Of a stretch of DNA of 19,733 nucleotides, positions 1-8,095 are shown in pieces. Position numbers and translations under genes: made by a program. This stretch comes from Paracoccaceae bacterium (lineage in GTDB: Bacteria; Pseudomonadota; Alphaproteobacteria; Rhodobacterales; Rhodobacteraceae). The stretch lies in NCBI GenBank assembly GCA_018222665.1, contig JAAEZW010000007.1:1-19733 (forward strand), written 5' to 3'. Below the pieces are notes generated by a model, which had not been told where the DNA came from, did not search any database, and saw only the letters and a list, made by a program, of their open reading frames with translations. Each line of letters begins with the position of its first letter. Position 1 is the stretch's first letter.

Positions 1-1046
1 CCGGCAACTTCTGGATCGCAATATGTGACCCTTGGGATGTGGTTTTTTCTGACTTTTGCAGGCAGGCCAAACAAGGCAGAACGCACAACCAATGACGCAT
101 GATATCCTGCTAAATGGGTGAACTGTTCCTGTCCGATCACGTCACCAATTGCATAAACGGCACGATTGGTCGTGCGCAAACTATCATCCACTTTGATCCC
201 GACATCCGTGGTTTCAATACCCGCTGCGGACAGATTAAGCCCCTGAACATTCGCGCGCCGCCCCGTGGCGACCAAAATATGCGATCCCTTTACCATTTGA
301 CCATCGCCCAAGGTAATCGACTTGATCGCCCCGTTTTCTTTGATGCTTCTCACATCACAGTTTTCGAAAACCGTAACGCCATCCTGCAATAATTTGGTGC
401 GCACAATTTCACGTGTTTTTGCGATTTCACGTGGTAAAATTTCAAAGCTTTCAATCAACGTTGTTTTGATACCCAGTTGCGCGTGCGCCTGTGCCATTTC
501 CACGCCAATTGGCCCACCACCGATAATGATTAGATGATCCGGTCGATTTCGGTTTTCGAAAAAGGTTTCGTTTGTGAAATATGCGACCGTGTCCAACCCG
601 TTGATTGGCGGTGCGATGGGTGTCGCCCCAGTCGCAACAACAATTCGGCGCGCCGTTACAGTTTCATTGCCCACACGTATCGAATTTTTTGATGCAAATT
701 CTGCATAACCACGGATGACGCGAACGCCCAAGCCTTCAAAACGTTCTTGGCTGTCATGGGGTTCAATGGCGGCAATGGTCTCGCGCACATGATGCATCAC
801 TGATGCATAATCCACCGTCACATCGTGACAGGACACACCCAAGTTCTTGGCAGATGCAGCGCCCTTGGCACGGCGTGCGGCCTCGATCAGGGCCTTTGAT
901 GGGACGCAGCCTGTGTTCAAACAGTCCCCGCCCATTTTACCGCCCTCTATCAAAACGACACCTGCGCCCATTTGCACAGCGCCCGCAGCAAAAGAAAGAC
1001 CCGCAGAGCCCGCACCAATAATCACCAAGTCCGCATCAAACTTCAT
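1..1046 (-). CDS. FAD-dependent disulfide oxidoreductase, MerA/Lpd-like (3' end outside window)
   Basis: Reading the minus strand from the ATG at 1046 gives about 348 residues with no stop before the window edge; the C-terminal dimerisation domain is missing only because the window ends. Seen: an N-terminal dinucleotide-binding motif GAGSAG (residues 11-16), the redox-active pair C42-x4-C47 in GGDCLNTGCVPSK, a central second nucleotide-binding motif IIGGGPIGVE, and the FAD motif YAIGDV near residue 310. This is the class I flavin disulfide reductase layout (dihydrolipoamide dehydrogenase, mercuric reductase). No lipoyl or complex genes are nearby and no N-terminal mercury-binding domain is present, so it is probably neither Lpd nor a true MerA. 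Its start overlaps the stop of the upstream membrane protein by 11 bp, so the two are probably translated together. The substrate is unknown. Confidence 0.88.
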   Translation of the reverse strand, partial: MKFDADLVIIGAGSAGLSFAAGAVQMGAGVVLIEGGKMGGDCLNTGCVPSKALIEAARRAKGAASAKNLGVSCHDVTVDYASVMHHVRETIAAIEPHDSQERFEGLGVRVIRGYAEFASKNSIRVGNETVTARRIVVATGATPIAPPINGLDTVAYFTNETFFENRNRPDHLIIIGGGPIGVEMAQAHAQLGIKTTLIESFEILPREIAKTREIVRTKLLQDGVTVFENCDVRSIKENGAIKSITLGDGQMVKGSHILVATGRRANVQGLNLSAAGIETTDVGIKVDDSLRTTNRAVYAIGDVIGQEQFTHLAGYHASLVVRSALFGLPAKVRKNHIPRVTYCDPEVA

Positions 1047-1731
1047 CAGAGTTTCCTTTGTTCAAAATGATCGGCAGCGCCGACAATGCCGCCAAACCCA
1101 ACAGCGGTCCCAGCACATTTGGTGACCAGATAACCGACAAATCAGGATTACCACCGTTTGCAAGTATCTCTCCCAGACCGACACCAATCCATGTATAAAC
1201 AAGCCCACCAGGTAAAATGCCAACCAAGGTTGTCCATGCAAAATGAATGGTGCGCACACCCACAACGGCGGGTGCAATATTGGCCACAAAAAATGGGACA
1301 ATCGGGACAAGGCGCAGGATCAAAAGCATGCTGATTTCATGGGTACGTAAACCACGAAAAAGACGCGCAACCGTGCCATCTGATTGGTCAATACGCGCGG
1401 CAAGTGCAGCACCAAATCCCAGTCTGATTGCCATAAAGATGGTAATAGCCCCCAGGGTCGCCGCGGTCACATTTAAGAGTGTGCCAAGCCACAAGCCAAA
1501 CAAAAAGCCCCCAACCAATGATGCAATTGCCGCCCCAGGCAGCGAAAACGAAACGATTGCAAAATATATCAAAAGGAATGATGCAGCCATCAGAACAGGG
1601 TGTTCTTGTCGGTAGGACAAAAAACTGGCCTGATTGTCACGCAGACTATCAAGATTGATGTAGTCGCCTAAAAATATACTGCCAAGCACACCACCCAAGA
1701 CGAGTATGGCAAGTGGAAATAGCTGTTTCAT
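1036..1731 (-). CDS. TVP38/TMEM64 (DedA-like, SNARE-associated) membrane protein
   Basis: A 231-residue integral membrane protein. Seen: an N-terminal hydrophobic segment, further hydrophobic stretches, and the central family signature LRLVPIVPFFVANIAPAVVGV, with a preceding glycine-rich segment (LPGAAIASLVGGFLFG). The family is known in bacteria and eukaryotes and is linked to lipid scrambling or transport; the bacterial substrate is mostly unsettled. I chose the ATG at 1731 because GAGGTG lies just upstream; an in-frame GTG at 1737 is the alternative. It is the first gene of a two-gene minus-strand unit with the flavin disulfide reductase, overlapping it by 11 bp. It is divergent from rpmH across about 260 bp. 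Confidence 0.88.
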   Translation of the reverse strand: MKQLFPLAILVLGGVLGSIFLGDYINLDSLRDNQASFLSYRQEHPVLMAASFLLIYFAIVSFSLPGAAIASLVGGFLFGLWLGTLLNVTAATLGAITIFMAIRLGFGAALAARIDQSDGTVARLFRGLRTHEISMLLILRLVPIVPFFVANIAPAVVGVRTIHFAWTTLVGILPGGLVYTWIGVGLGEILANGGNPDLSVIWSPNVLGPLLGLAALSALPIILNKGNSDEV

Positions 1732-1782
1732 GGTCACCTCGCTGCCTCATAAGAAGCCTGCTTTGGATCAAAATGCCAGTGC

Positions 1783-1820
1783 CTTCACAAAGGGGTGATT
1801 ATTTCTGTTGTTTTGTGAAG
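1783..1820. promoter_or_regulatory. Perfect 9-bp inverted repeat in the TVP38/rpmH divergent region
   Basis: CTTCACAAA (1783-1791) and TTTGTGAAG (1812-1820) are exact reverse complements separated by 20 bp. The repeat lies about 50 bp upstream of the membrane-protein start and about 80 bp upstream of the rpmH -35 element, so it could be an operator for the divergent minus-strand pair. There is no T-run on either side, which argues against a terminator. Function is inferred only from symmetry and position. Confidence 0.4.
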
Positions 1821-1898
1821 AAATATGCCAAAAATCCTTCAAATCTGAAACATAGACTGCCGTTTGCGAAAAAATGCTGCAAAAGTATTCACGCGGGT

Positions 1899-1927
1899 TT
1901 GACTTATCTTCAGATGCCCCTTATACG
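1899..1927 (+). promoter_or_regulatory. Probable sigma70-type promoter of rpmH
   Basis: TTGACT (1899-1904) and TATACG (1922-1927) are separated by exactly 17 bp. They lie 66 bp upstream of the rpmH ATG, giving an expected transcript start near 1934 and a leader of about 58 nt. This is the best promoter match I see in the window and suits a highly expressed ribosomal protein gene. Confidence 0.7.
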
Positions 1928-1992
1928 CAGCACCTCAGAATTACCTTTGGCGCGAATCTTGTTTTGCGTCGATCAAAAACGGAGACGGAGCG

Positions 1993-2127
1993 ATGAAACG
2001 CACCTTTCAACCATCAAACTTGGTTCGCAAACGCCGCCACGGTTTTCGCTCGCGTATGGCGACAAAGAATGGCCGTAAAATCCTAAACGCACGTCGTGCG
2101 CGCGGCCGGAAGTCTTTGAGCGCATAA
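1993..2127 (+). CDS. rpmH: 50S ribosomal protein L34
   Basis: A 44-residue, very basic protein with the invariant L34 pattern: [19 protein letters not shown] at the start, then [20 protein letters not shown]. Length is exactly that expected. L34 is a small protein of the large ribosomal subunit. A purine-rich GGAGACGGAG (1981-1990) supplies the ribosome-binding site. rnpA follows after 52 bp, the classic bacterial rpmH-rnpA pair, and both are probably read from the promoter at 1899-1927. Confidence 0.98.
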   Translation: MKRTFQPSNLVRKRRHGFRSRMATKNGRKILNARRARGRKSLSA

Positions 2128-2179
2128 TTTACGCCCCATCGACAAAAGTTCCAAGGCACCGCCAGTTGGGAGTGTGAGC

Positions 2180-2575
2180 ATGTCAAATGGACACCACACA
2201 AATGCCCTGCAAGCGGTGTCTTTTTCTGTTTCTGGCATTCAAGTCATTGAAAAGCGTCCCGACTTTTTGCGCGCAGCGCGTGGACAACGCCATCATTCCA
2301 AAACAGTCATCGTTCAAAAATTTGACCGCAAGGACGGCGCGGGAATTCGCGTGGGTTTCACTTGTTCGAAAAAGGTTGGAAACGCCGTACTGCGCAATCG
2401 GGCCAAACGGCGATTGCGGGCGGCCGCACAAATGATACTTGCAAAACACGGTCAACTGGGGTGCGATTACGTTTTAATCGGCAAACACGACACCACAGCG
2501 AATTTACCATTTGATCGATTGCCGTCAGATTTGAAATATTGCTTATCCCAACTGGCAAACGGTGACACGAAATGA
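2180..2575 (+). CDS. rnpA: Ribonuclease P protein component
   Basis: The 131-residue basic protein is the protein subunit of RNase P, which matures tRNA 5' ends with the RNA subunit. Seen: the family core RVGFTCSKKVGNAVLRNRAK followed by RRLR, containing the RNR signature that contacts the RNase P RNA, and an N-terminal segment with the phenylalanine/arginine features (RPDFLRAARG) that precede it in the family. I chose the ATG at 2180 because GGGAG (2168-2172) is 7 nt upstream; an in-frame GTG at 2174 lies too close to that site. The stop overlaps the yidD start by 4 bp (ATGA), so the two are probably translationally coupled. Confidence 0.96.
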   Translation: MSNGHHTNALQAVSFSVSGIQVIEKRPDFLRAARGQRHHSKTVIVQKFDRKDGAGIRVGFTCSKKVGNAVLRNRAKRRLRAAAQMILAKHGQLGCDYVLIGKHDTTANLPFDRLPSDLKYCLSQLANGDTK

Positions 2576-2817
2576 GCCCACTCGCATGGATATTCATGCT
2601 CCCTGTTAAAGGGTATCGCCTGATTTTTTCGCCGTGGGTTGGGTATAATTGTCGGTATCAACCAACCTGCAGCCAATACGCATTAGACGCCCTGAAAGAG
2701 CACGGCGGCCTAATCGGTGGATTTTACGCTGCGCGACGCATCTTGCGATGCAATCCATGGGGCGGATGCGGATATGATCCTGTTCCACCCAAGAAGACAA
2801 ACAACACACGCTTGTGA
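2572..2817 (+). CDS. yidD: Membrane protein insertion efficiency factor YidD
   Basis: An 81-residue protein, the usual length for YidD. Seen: an amphipathic N-terminal segment (WIFMLPVKGYRLIFSP) and the cysteine-containing signature CRYQPTCSQYALDAL followed by GGFYAARRILRCNPWGGCGYDPVP, which defines the family. YidD assists YidC-dependent insertion of inner-membrane proteins and lies peripherally on the membrane. It starts within the rnpA stop (ATGA overlap). In many bacteria yidC follows directly; here ttcA and an EAL remnant lie between. Confidence 0.96.
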   Translation: MSPLAWIFMLPVKGYRLIFSPWVGYNCRYQPTCSQYALDALKEHGGLIGGFYAARRILRCNPWGGCGYDPVPPKKTNNTRL

Positions 2818-2846
2818 ACCATCTTTGGATCCAGTAATTCAAGACA

Positions 2847-3716
2847 ATGTTAGATGATCTAGACAATATCCACCCATTGTTCGCAGGTGCCCCTTCGACC
2901 ACCGAATTCAAAAAATTGCGCAAACGTATTGTGCGTAACGTACGCGAAGCGATTGAACAGTTTGGCATGATCGAACGGGATGCGCGGTGGTTGGTGTGTT
3001 TATCCGGAGGCAAGGACAGCTATACCCTGTTGGCCGTTTTATATGAACTAAAATGGCGTGGCCTTTTACCCGTTGATATTTTGGCCTGTAACTTGGATCA
3101 GGGTCAGCCTGGATTTCCCGCGACGGTCCTTCCTGAGTTTTTGGAAAAAATGGGGGTGCCCCATCGCATTGAATATCAGGATACCTATTCCGTCGTCGTG
3201 GACAAAGTCCCCGAGGGGCGAACATTTTGCGCTCTATGTTCCCGCCTAAGACGCGGGCATTTGTACCGCATCGCACGCGAAGAAGGGTGTTCCGCCGTAG
3301 TATTGGGACATCATCGCGATGATATGTTGGAAACATTTTTCATGAACCTGTTCCATGGCGGGCGCTTAGCGACAATGCCCCCAAAACTTGTGAATGAAGA
3401 AGGTGACCTATTCGTTTATCGTCCACTTGCATTCGTAGCAGAAAAAGACTGCGAAAACTTTGCACGCGCTATGCAATATCCGATCATACCTTGTGATCTT
3501 TGCGGGTCACAGGATGGTTTGCAACGCCAGCAAGTGAAACAAATTTTGGACCAATGGGAAAAGAACTCACCTGGTCGTCGTCAGGTGATGTTCCGCGCCC
3601 TGATGAACGTTCGTCCATCGCATTTGGTTGATCCCAAGCTGTTTGATTTTGCGGGATTGATACGTGATCCTAATAAATTTGAACTAAATTTGGACGACAT
3701 TCCCGATTTACGTTAA
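2847..3716 (+). CDS. ttcA: tRNA 2-thiocytidine(32) synthetase TtcA
   Basis: The 289-residue enzyme thiolates cytidine 32 of certain tRNAs using ATP and an iron-sulfur cluster. Seen: the PP-loop SGGKDS (residues 53-58), which binds ATP; the C128-x2-C131 pair in [17 protein letters not shown] (154-159); and a later CDLC (C216/C219) within PCDLCGSQ, one of which should complete the three-cysteine cluster site known for TtcA. Length matches the family. It starts 29 bp after yidD with only a weak ribosome-binding site, and is probably in the rpmH transcript. Its stop is followed at once by the decayed end of an EAL-domain gene. Confidence 0.95.
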   Translation: MLDDLDNIHPLFAGAPSTTEFKKLRKRIVRNVREAIEQFGMIERDARWLVCLSGGKDSYTLLAVLYELKWRGLLPVDILACNLDQGQPGFPATVLPEFLEKMGVPHRIEYQDTYSVVVDKVPEGRTFCALCSRLRRGHLYRIAREEGCSAVVLGHHRDDMLETFFMNLFHGGRLATMPPKLVNEEGDLFVYRPLAFVAEKDCENFARAMQYPIIPCDLCGSQDGLQRQQVKQILDQWEKNSPGRRQVMFRALMNVRPSHLVDPKLFDFAGLIRDPNKFELNLDDIPDLR

Positions 3717-3727
3717 GCGCGTCTTAG

Positions 3728-3850
3728 CATTCTCGCTTCACCTTGGGCGCATTGCAGGGATACTCAATCGCGCATCCACTGGCCCCAGAAAAGGTGGTTG
3801 CATGGATGGAAGGCTATTTAAAAAAGCAACATTGCAAAGCCGCCGTTTAG
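3728..3850 (+). pseudogene. C-terminal remnant of an EAL-domain (c-di-GMP phosphodiesterase) gene
   Basis: In the frame that starts after the TAG at 3725-3727 the plus strand reads about 40 residues ending at TAG 3848-3850, including LGALQGYSIAHPLAPEKVVA followed by WMEGYLKK. This resembles the end of EAL domains, where an AQGY.I..P(M/L)PAEE..W pattern closes the barrel. A second frame just upstream reads ARLSILA from 3719, which would fit the preceding helix after a frameshift near 3737-3745. There is no start codon, no room for the rest of the domain, and ttcA ends at 3716. I infer that an EAL gene once lay between ttcA and yidC and was mostly deleted. The call depends on a short match. Confidence 0.6.
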
Positions 3851-3967
3851 CGCATTTTCCCTCGCGATACAGGCTTTGATCCGCAAAATCGCCCTCTTGC
3901 CTCTTGACCTTTTAGGTCAATCTCTATTGAACCCACCTCAGTATTGATACGACAGGTGGCGCCTAAA
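3851..3967 (+). promoter_or_regulatory. yidC leader: hairpin, possible weak promoter, ribosome-binding site
   Basis: This stretch holds no gene that I can see. TTGACCT TTT AGGTCAA (3904-3920) is a perfect 7-bp inverted repeat with a 3-nt loop. Its left arm also resembles a -35 element (TTGACC), with TATTGA at 3925-3930 as a poor -10 at 15 bp spacing. It could be an operator, a weak terminator of the ttcA transcript, or part of a yidC promoter; the sequence does not decide. AGGTGG (3954-3959) lies 8 nt before the ATG at 3968 and fixes the yidC start. Confidence 0.4.
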
Positions 3968-5755
3968 ATGGATGATCAAAACAAAAATCTAATTCTTGCT
4001 TCGGTCCTCAGCATGCTTGTGCTGATCGTTTGGTTCGTTTTGTTTCCCCCACCCGTCCCAGAAGAACAGGTGACCGATGCCGCCGATGCAATTTCAACGC
4101 CCGTTGAATTGCCTGCCATTGATCAGGAAACGCAAGTCGTTGCAGATGAGCAGGTTGCGACCACGGCCCAGGCCGCGCGTGTTACGGTAGACACCCCAAG
4201 AATTTCTGGATCTATCTCGACAGTTGGTGCGCGCCTAGACACGCTGCAGTTAAAAGATTTCCGCGTTTCGTTAGATGAAGGCGCCGAAAACGTTCGTGTG
4301 CTGAAACCGCTGGGCGAGGATGAGGCATTTTATAGCGCCTTTGGTTGGATGGCCCTATCGGGTGCAGATGCAACGGCCATGCCCACACCCGATACAATTT
4401 GGGAAATTCAAGGGAATGATACACTGACGCCTGACGCCGCTGTGACACTGACATGGAACAATGGTCAGGGCCTGAATTTCATTCACGAAGTATCCGTTGA
4501 CGAAGATTTCCTATTCACCGTTCGTCAAAGTGTCGAAAACACCTCTGGCCAAGAAGCAACACTACGCCCCTACGGATTGTTGCGTCGTCACGGCGAACCC
4601 TCTGATGTGAAGAATTTCTTTATCCTGCACGAAGGCATCATTCGTATGACGGATGGCGAACTTTCTGAAGATGGCTATAGCGATGTCGCTGATTTTGACA
4701 TTGATCCACGTGAAGGCACCCATGCAGACCGCCTAGACGTTGCAGAAAGCGGGTGGATTGGTTTCACAGATCACTATTGGATGTCTGTCCTCGCGCCTGA
4801 AAAAGGCAAAGGTTTCCGTTCAACAGCCAAATATTTTGAGGCCTCAAATATCTACCAAACCGAAGCTGTATTAAATCCATTGGTCGTCGCAAACGGCACA
4901 GCCGTGAGTGCGACAACACAGATGTTTGTCGGTGCAAAAGAATGGGAAACGATCCGCAATTATGAAAAAACAGGGATCGAAGGGTTCCTTGATAGTATTG
5001 ATTGGGGCTGGTTCTTTTTCATTACTAAACCAATGTTTGCGGTCTTGCACTGGCTGAACCTTTTGATTGGCAACATGGGTTGGGCGATTATTGGACTGAC
5101 GCTATTGATCAAGGCGCTCTTGTTCCCATTGGCCTACAAATCCTATGTCTCGATGGCCAAGATGAAAGAATTGCAGCCTGAGATGGAAAAAATCAAAAAG
5201 CAGGCTGGTGACGATCGCCAAAAGATGCAGCAAATGACAATGAAGCTGTATCAAGAGAAAAAGGTGAACCCGGCCGCGGGTTGTTTGCCGATTTTGGTTC
5301 AAATTCCGATCTTCTTCTCACTTTATAAAGTGATCTTTGTAACCTTAGAATTGCGCCATGCCCCATGGTTTGGTTGGATCAAAGACCTAAGCGCGCCTGA
5401 TCCCAGTTCGATCTGGAACTTGTTTGGCTTGCTGCCTTATGCGGTACCCTTACAGGATGGTATTTTTGTCTTTATCGCATTGGGTATTTTGCCGATTTTG
5501 CTTGGTATCTCAATGTGGCTACAACAAAAATTGAACCCAGCCCCCACCGATCCAACGCAGGCAATGATCTTTGCATGGATGCCTTGGGTCTTCATGTTTA
5601 TGTTGGGATCTTTTGCAAGTGGCTTGGTGATTTACTGGATTGCCAACAACATGATCACCTTTACCCAACAGTATTTGATTATGCGCTCGCAAGGTTTCAA
5701 ACCAGATGTGTTTGGGAACATTCGTCAAAGCTTTCAACGTAAGAAAGCTGAATGA
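3968..5755 (+). CDS. yidC: Membrane protein insertase YidC
   Basis: A 595-residue inner-membrane insertase of the long Gram-negative type. Seen: an N-terminal transmembrane segment (residues 7-26) preceded by MDDQNKN, an acidic Pro/Val linker, a large periplasmic domain up to about residue 335, then the conserved hydrophobic core beginning WGWFFFITKPMFAVLHWL, with the cytoplasmic loop MKELQPEMEKIKKQ and the segment PAAGCLPILVQIPIFFSLYK, and a final pair of membrane segments and a basic tail. It inserts membrane proteins alone or with SecYEG. I preferred the ATG at 3968 over an in-frame TTG at 3944 because of the AGGTGG ribosome-binding site and the conserved MDDQNKN start. It overlaps the MOSC gene by 4 bp. 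Confidence 0.97.
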   Translation: MDDQNKNLILASVLSMLVLIVWFVLFPPPVPEEQVTDAADAISTPVELPAIDQETQVVADEQVATTAQAARVTVDTPRISGSISTVGARLDTLQLKDFRVSLDEGAENVRVLKPLGEDEAFYSAFGWMALSGADATAMPTPDTIWEIQGNDTLTPDAAVTLTWNNGQGLNFIHEVSVDEDFLFTVRQSVENTSGQEATLRPYGLLRRHGEPSDVKNFFILHEGIIRMTDGELSEDGYSDVADFDIDPREGTHADRLDVAESGWIGFTDHYWMSVLAPEKGKGFRSTAKYFEASNIYQTEAVLNPLVVANGTAVSATTQMFVGAKEWETIRNYEKTGIEGFLDSIDWGWFFFITKPMFAVLHWLNLLIGNMGWAIIGLTLLIKALLFPLAYKSYVSMAKMKELQPEMEKIKKQAGDDRQKMQQMTMKLYQEKKVNPAAGCLPILVQIPIFFSLYKVIFVTLELRHAPWFGWIKDLSAPDPSSIWNLFGLLPYAVPLQDGIFVFIALGILPILLGISMWLQQKLNPAPTDPTQAMIFAWMPWVFMFMLGSFASGLVIYWIANNMITFTQQYLIMRSQGFKPDVFGNIRQSFQRKKAE

Positions 5756-6492
5756 TTAAGGTCGTCGAAATATGGCGTCACCCGATCAAATCGCATGGGC
5801 GCGAGGCGCTTAATACGGTTGCGGTGACAGTGGGGCAGACGCTTCCTTTAGATCGTGCATGGGCCGTTGCGCATGACCAAACTGATGCAGATGGTTCTGA
5901 ATGGGCATCTTGCACCAATTTTTCCATTGGTGCCAAGGCCCCGTCATTGATGGCAATAAACGCTAAGTGGGATGATCAAAATCATTTGATGACCCTGACC
6001 CACCCGTCCAAAGAACCATTGTCATTCGATCCTGATTCTGAGGGTGCGAAATTGATTGAATGGACCAAAGGGATGGTTCCTGAAAACCGCGCCCAATCGG
6101 CACGTTTAGTCCGCGCACAACAATCAGGGATGACCGACACAGATTATCCATCGATTTCGATTGGCAACATGGCCACCCACCGCGCGATTGAACAAAAACA
6201 CGGCCGCCCACTTTCAAATTTGCGCTGGCGCTGCAACATCTGGGTTGATGGTGCTGCACCGTGGGAAGAATTCGAATGGATCGGCAAAAACATTCAGATC
6301 GGTGGCGTTACTTTTGAAATTAAGGACCCTGTGACACGCTGTCTTGCTACAACAGCAAATCCAGAGACAGGTGCAAGAGACGCCGACACCTTGGCAGTTT
6401 TGAACACATGGGATCACCAAGAGATGACAGTCTATGGTGTTGCGAGCGCTAGCGGCCAGATCGCAATTGGCGATGAATTACAGGTGATGTGA
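5752..6492 (+). CDS. MOSC domain protein (molybdenum cofactor sulfurase C-terminal-like)
   Basis: A 246-residue protein with the MOSC layout: an N-terminal beta-barrel segment beginning IKVVEIWRHPIKSHGREAL and a C-terminal MOSC core with DPVTRCLATTANPETGARD, whose RC cysteine near residue 197 is the conserved one, ending in IAIGDELQV. MOSC proteins bind or transfer molybdenum cofactor, or reduce N-hydroxylated compounds together with redox partners; the substrate here is not evident. It begins inside the yidC stop codon (ATGA) and its own stop shares a base with the engB start, so translation of yidC, this gene and engB is probably linked. Confidence 0.9.
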   Translation: MIKVVEIWRHPIKSHGREALNTVAVTVGQTLPLDRAWAVAHDQTDADGSEWASCTNFSIGAKAPSLMAINAKWDDQNHLMTLTHPSKEPLSFDPDSEGAKLIEWTKGMVPENRAQSARLVRAQQSGMTDTDYPSISIGNMATHRAIEQKHGRPLSNLRWRCNIWVDGAAPWEEFEWIGKNIQIGGVTFEIKDPVTRCLATTANPETGARDADTLAVLNTWDHQEMTVYGVASASGQIAIGDELQVM

Positions 6493-7142
6493 TGCAACTT
6501 CCTTTTCCTTTGGCCCCAGAACCTGATGACATGTCACGCGAAAACGGGCGTCTATTATTCGCGCGTGGCAGCGACTTTCTAAAAGGTGTGGTTGCCATGT
6601 CTGGCCTGCCACCCGCAGATCGGATTGAGGTGTGTTTTGCGGGTCGATCAAACGTTGGAAAATCCAGTCTGATCAATGCGCTGACGGGGCGCAAAGGTTT
6701 GGCACGCGCATCAAACACACCGGGACGCACACAAGAAATCAATTTTTTCACGACGGACGAAAGCCATTATCTGGTTGATTTACCCGGGTATGGATTTGCC
6801 AATGCACCCTTACCCGTTGTGGAAAAATGGCAGCGGCTTTTGAAGCAATATTTGTCAGGCCGTCAGTCGCTGCGCCGTGCATTTGTTTTGATAGACAGTC
6901 GCCATGGCGTGAAAAAAGTAGACGAAGAAATCCTATCTTTGCTGGATTCATCTGCGGTCACCTTCCAATGCGTTATGACCAAAGCAGATAAAATCAAAGA
7001 CCATCAAATGGACAAGGTTTTGGATCAGGTCCGCGGCGCATTGTCCAAACACCCTGCTGCATTTCCTGAAATCATCGTGACCTCGTCCGAAAAGGGTGTT
7101 GGGATTGACACCCTACGGTCAACAATTGCACATATTCAATAA
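6492..7142 (+). CDS. engB: Ribosome biogenesis GTP-binding protein EngB/YihA
   Basis: A 216-residue TrmE-Era-EngA-type GTPase of the EngB family, required for large ribosomal subunit assembly in the bacteria studied. Seen: the P-loop GRSNVGKSS (residues 51-59) followed by LINALTG, SNTPGRTQ around switch I, the G3 motif DLPGYGFA, and the G4 motif TKADK. The family-typical basic helix QRLLKQYLSGR is present. I chose the ATG at 6492 (TGATG with the MOSC stop) because AGGTG (6482-6486) lies 5 nt upstream; an in-frame GTG at 6489 is less likely. argB follows after 48 bp. Confidence 0.97.
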   Translation: MQLPFPLAPEPDDMSRENGRLLFARGSDFLKGVVAMSGLPPADRIEVCFAGRSNVGKSSLINALTGRKGLARASNTPGRTQEINFFTTDESHYLVDLPGYGFANAPLPVVEKWQRLLKQYLSGRQSLRRAFVLIDSRHGVKKVDEEILSLLDSSAVTFQCVMTKADKIKDHQMDKVLDQVRGALSKHPAAFPEIIVTSSEKGVGIDTLRSTIAHIQ

Positions 7143-7190
7143 TTTGGATCACCACGATTGCGCCAAGCCAACGAAATGGAGTGCGCCAAA

Positions 7191-8054
7191 ATGAAGAAAC
7201 AAGATATGAACCGTGATTGGATCGCTACCGCCCGCACCCTGTCCCAAGCGCTGCCTTACCTGCAACGTTATTCGGACGCGATCGTTGTCATTAAACTGGG
7301 TGGTCATGCGATGACCAGTGACGAAGCGATGGACAGCTTTGCGCGCGACGTTGTTTTGATGCGGCAGGTTGGGATTAACCCTGTAATTGTCCATGGTGGC
7401 GGGCCAATGATCAACGCTCTGCTGGATAAGCTGGAAATCAAATCCAAATTCGTAAACGGCAAACGTGTCACCGACGCAGCAACGATGGAAGTTGTTGAAA
7501 TGGTGCTATCAGGCACCGTCAACAAACGCATAGTGCAAGCCATTAATAAACAAGGCGGTCGCGCTGTTGGTCTATCTGGTAAGGATGCAAATTTGGTCGT
7601 CTGCGACCCTGCTGATCCAGCATTGGGATTGGTTGGCAATCCATCGGAAATTAACCCAGAGGTCATTCGTACCTTATTCGAGAACGATTTGATCCCTGTA
7701 ATCGCACCATTGGGTGCAGGGCGCAATGGTGAAACGTTTAACATCAACGGAGATACCGTTGCGGGGGCCATTGCGGGGGCGTTAAGTGCGGACCGTTTGT
7801 TGTTATTGACGGATGTCAGTGGCGTCAAAAACGCGGATGGCGATGTATTGACCGAAATGAATTCTGATCAAATTCGCGAAATGACAGCCTCTGGCGTAAT
7901 TGCGGGTGGGATGATACCCAAAACGGAAACCGCCCTCGCCGCATTAGAAGAAGGCGTAAAAGCGGTTGTTATCCTAGATGGGCGTGCACCAAACGCATGT
8001 CTCTTGGAACTGTTTACAGAACATGGTGCGGGCTCCATCATCAGGTTGGCGTGA
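7191..8054 (+). CDS. argB: Acetylglutamate kinase
   Basis: The 287-residue amino-acid kinase phosphorylates N-acetylglutamate in the second step of arginine synthesis in the cytoplasm. Seen: VIKLGGHAM near the start, [10 protein letters not shown], the LSGKDANL segment, and the nucleotide/substrate-binding [15 protein letters not shown], followed by GGMIPK. Length agrees with the family. GGAG (7178-7181) is 9 nt before the ATG at 7191; an in-frame ATG at 7176 and TTG at 7158 would add a short tail not expected in the family. It is the usual partner of engB in Rhodobacterales, to my recollection. Confidence 0.96.
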   Translation: MKKQDMNRDWIATARTLSQALPYLQRYSDAIVVIKLGGHAMTSDEAMDSFARDVVLMRQVGINPVIVHGGGPMINALLDKLEIKSKFVNGKRVTDAATMEVVEMVLSGTVNKRIVQAINKQGGRAVGLSGKDANLVVCDPADPALGLVGNPSEINPEVIRTLFENDLIPVIAPLGAGRNGETFNINGDTVAGAIAGALSADRLLLLTDVSGVKNADGDVLTEMNSDQIREMTASGVIAGGMIPKTETALAALEEGVKAVVILDGRAPNACLLELFTEHGAGSIIRLA

Positions 8055-8095
8055 TCGCAGTTGATTTTATGATGGTGCTGATTAGGTTTTAGCAC

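Noticed and set aside
1247..1615. Open frame of 122 codons on the plus strand
   Set aside because: It lies wholly antisense to the TVP38 gene, has no family motif and is rich in Arg/Thr/Ala as expected for a shadow frame.
1738..1992. Replication origin next to rpmH
   Set aside because: No cluster of DnaA boxes and no dnaA or dnaN gene is present; rpmH/rnpA position alone is not evidence.
7304..7828. Open frame of 174 codons on the minus strand
   Set aside because: It is antisense to the argB core, which carries all expected motifs; the reverse frame shows no recognisable domain.
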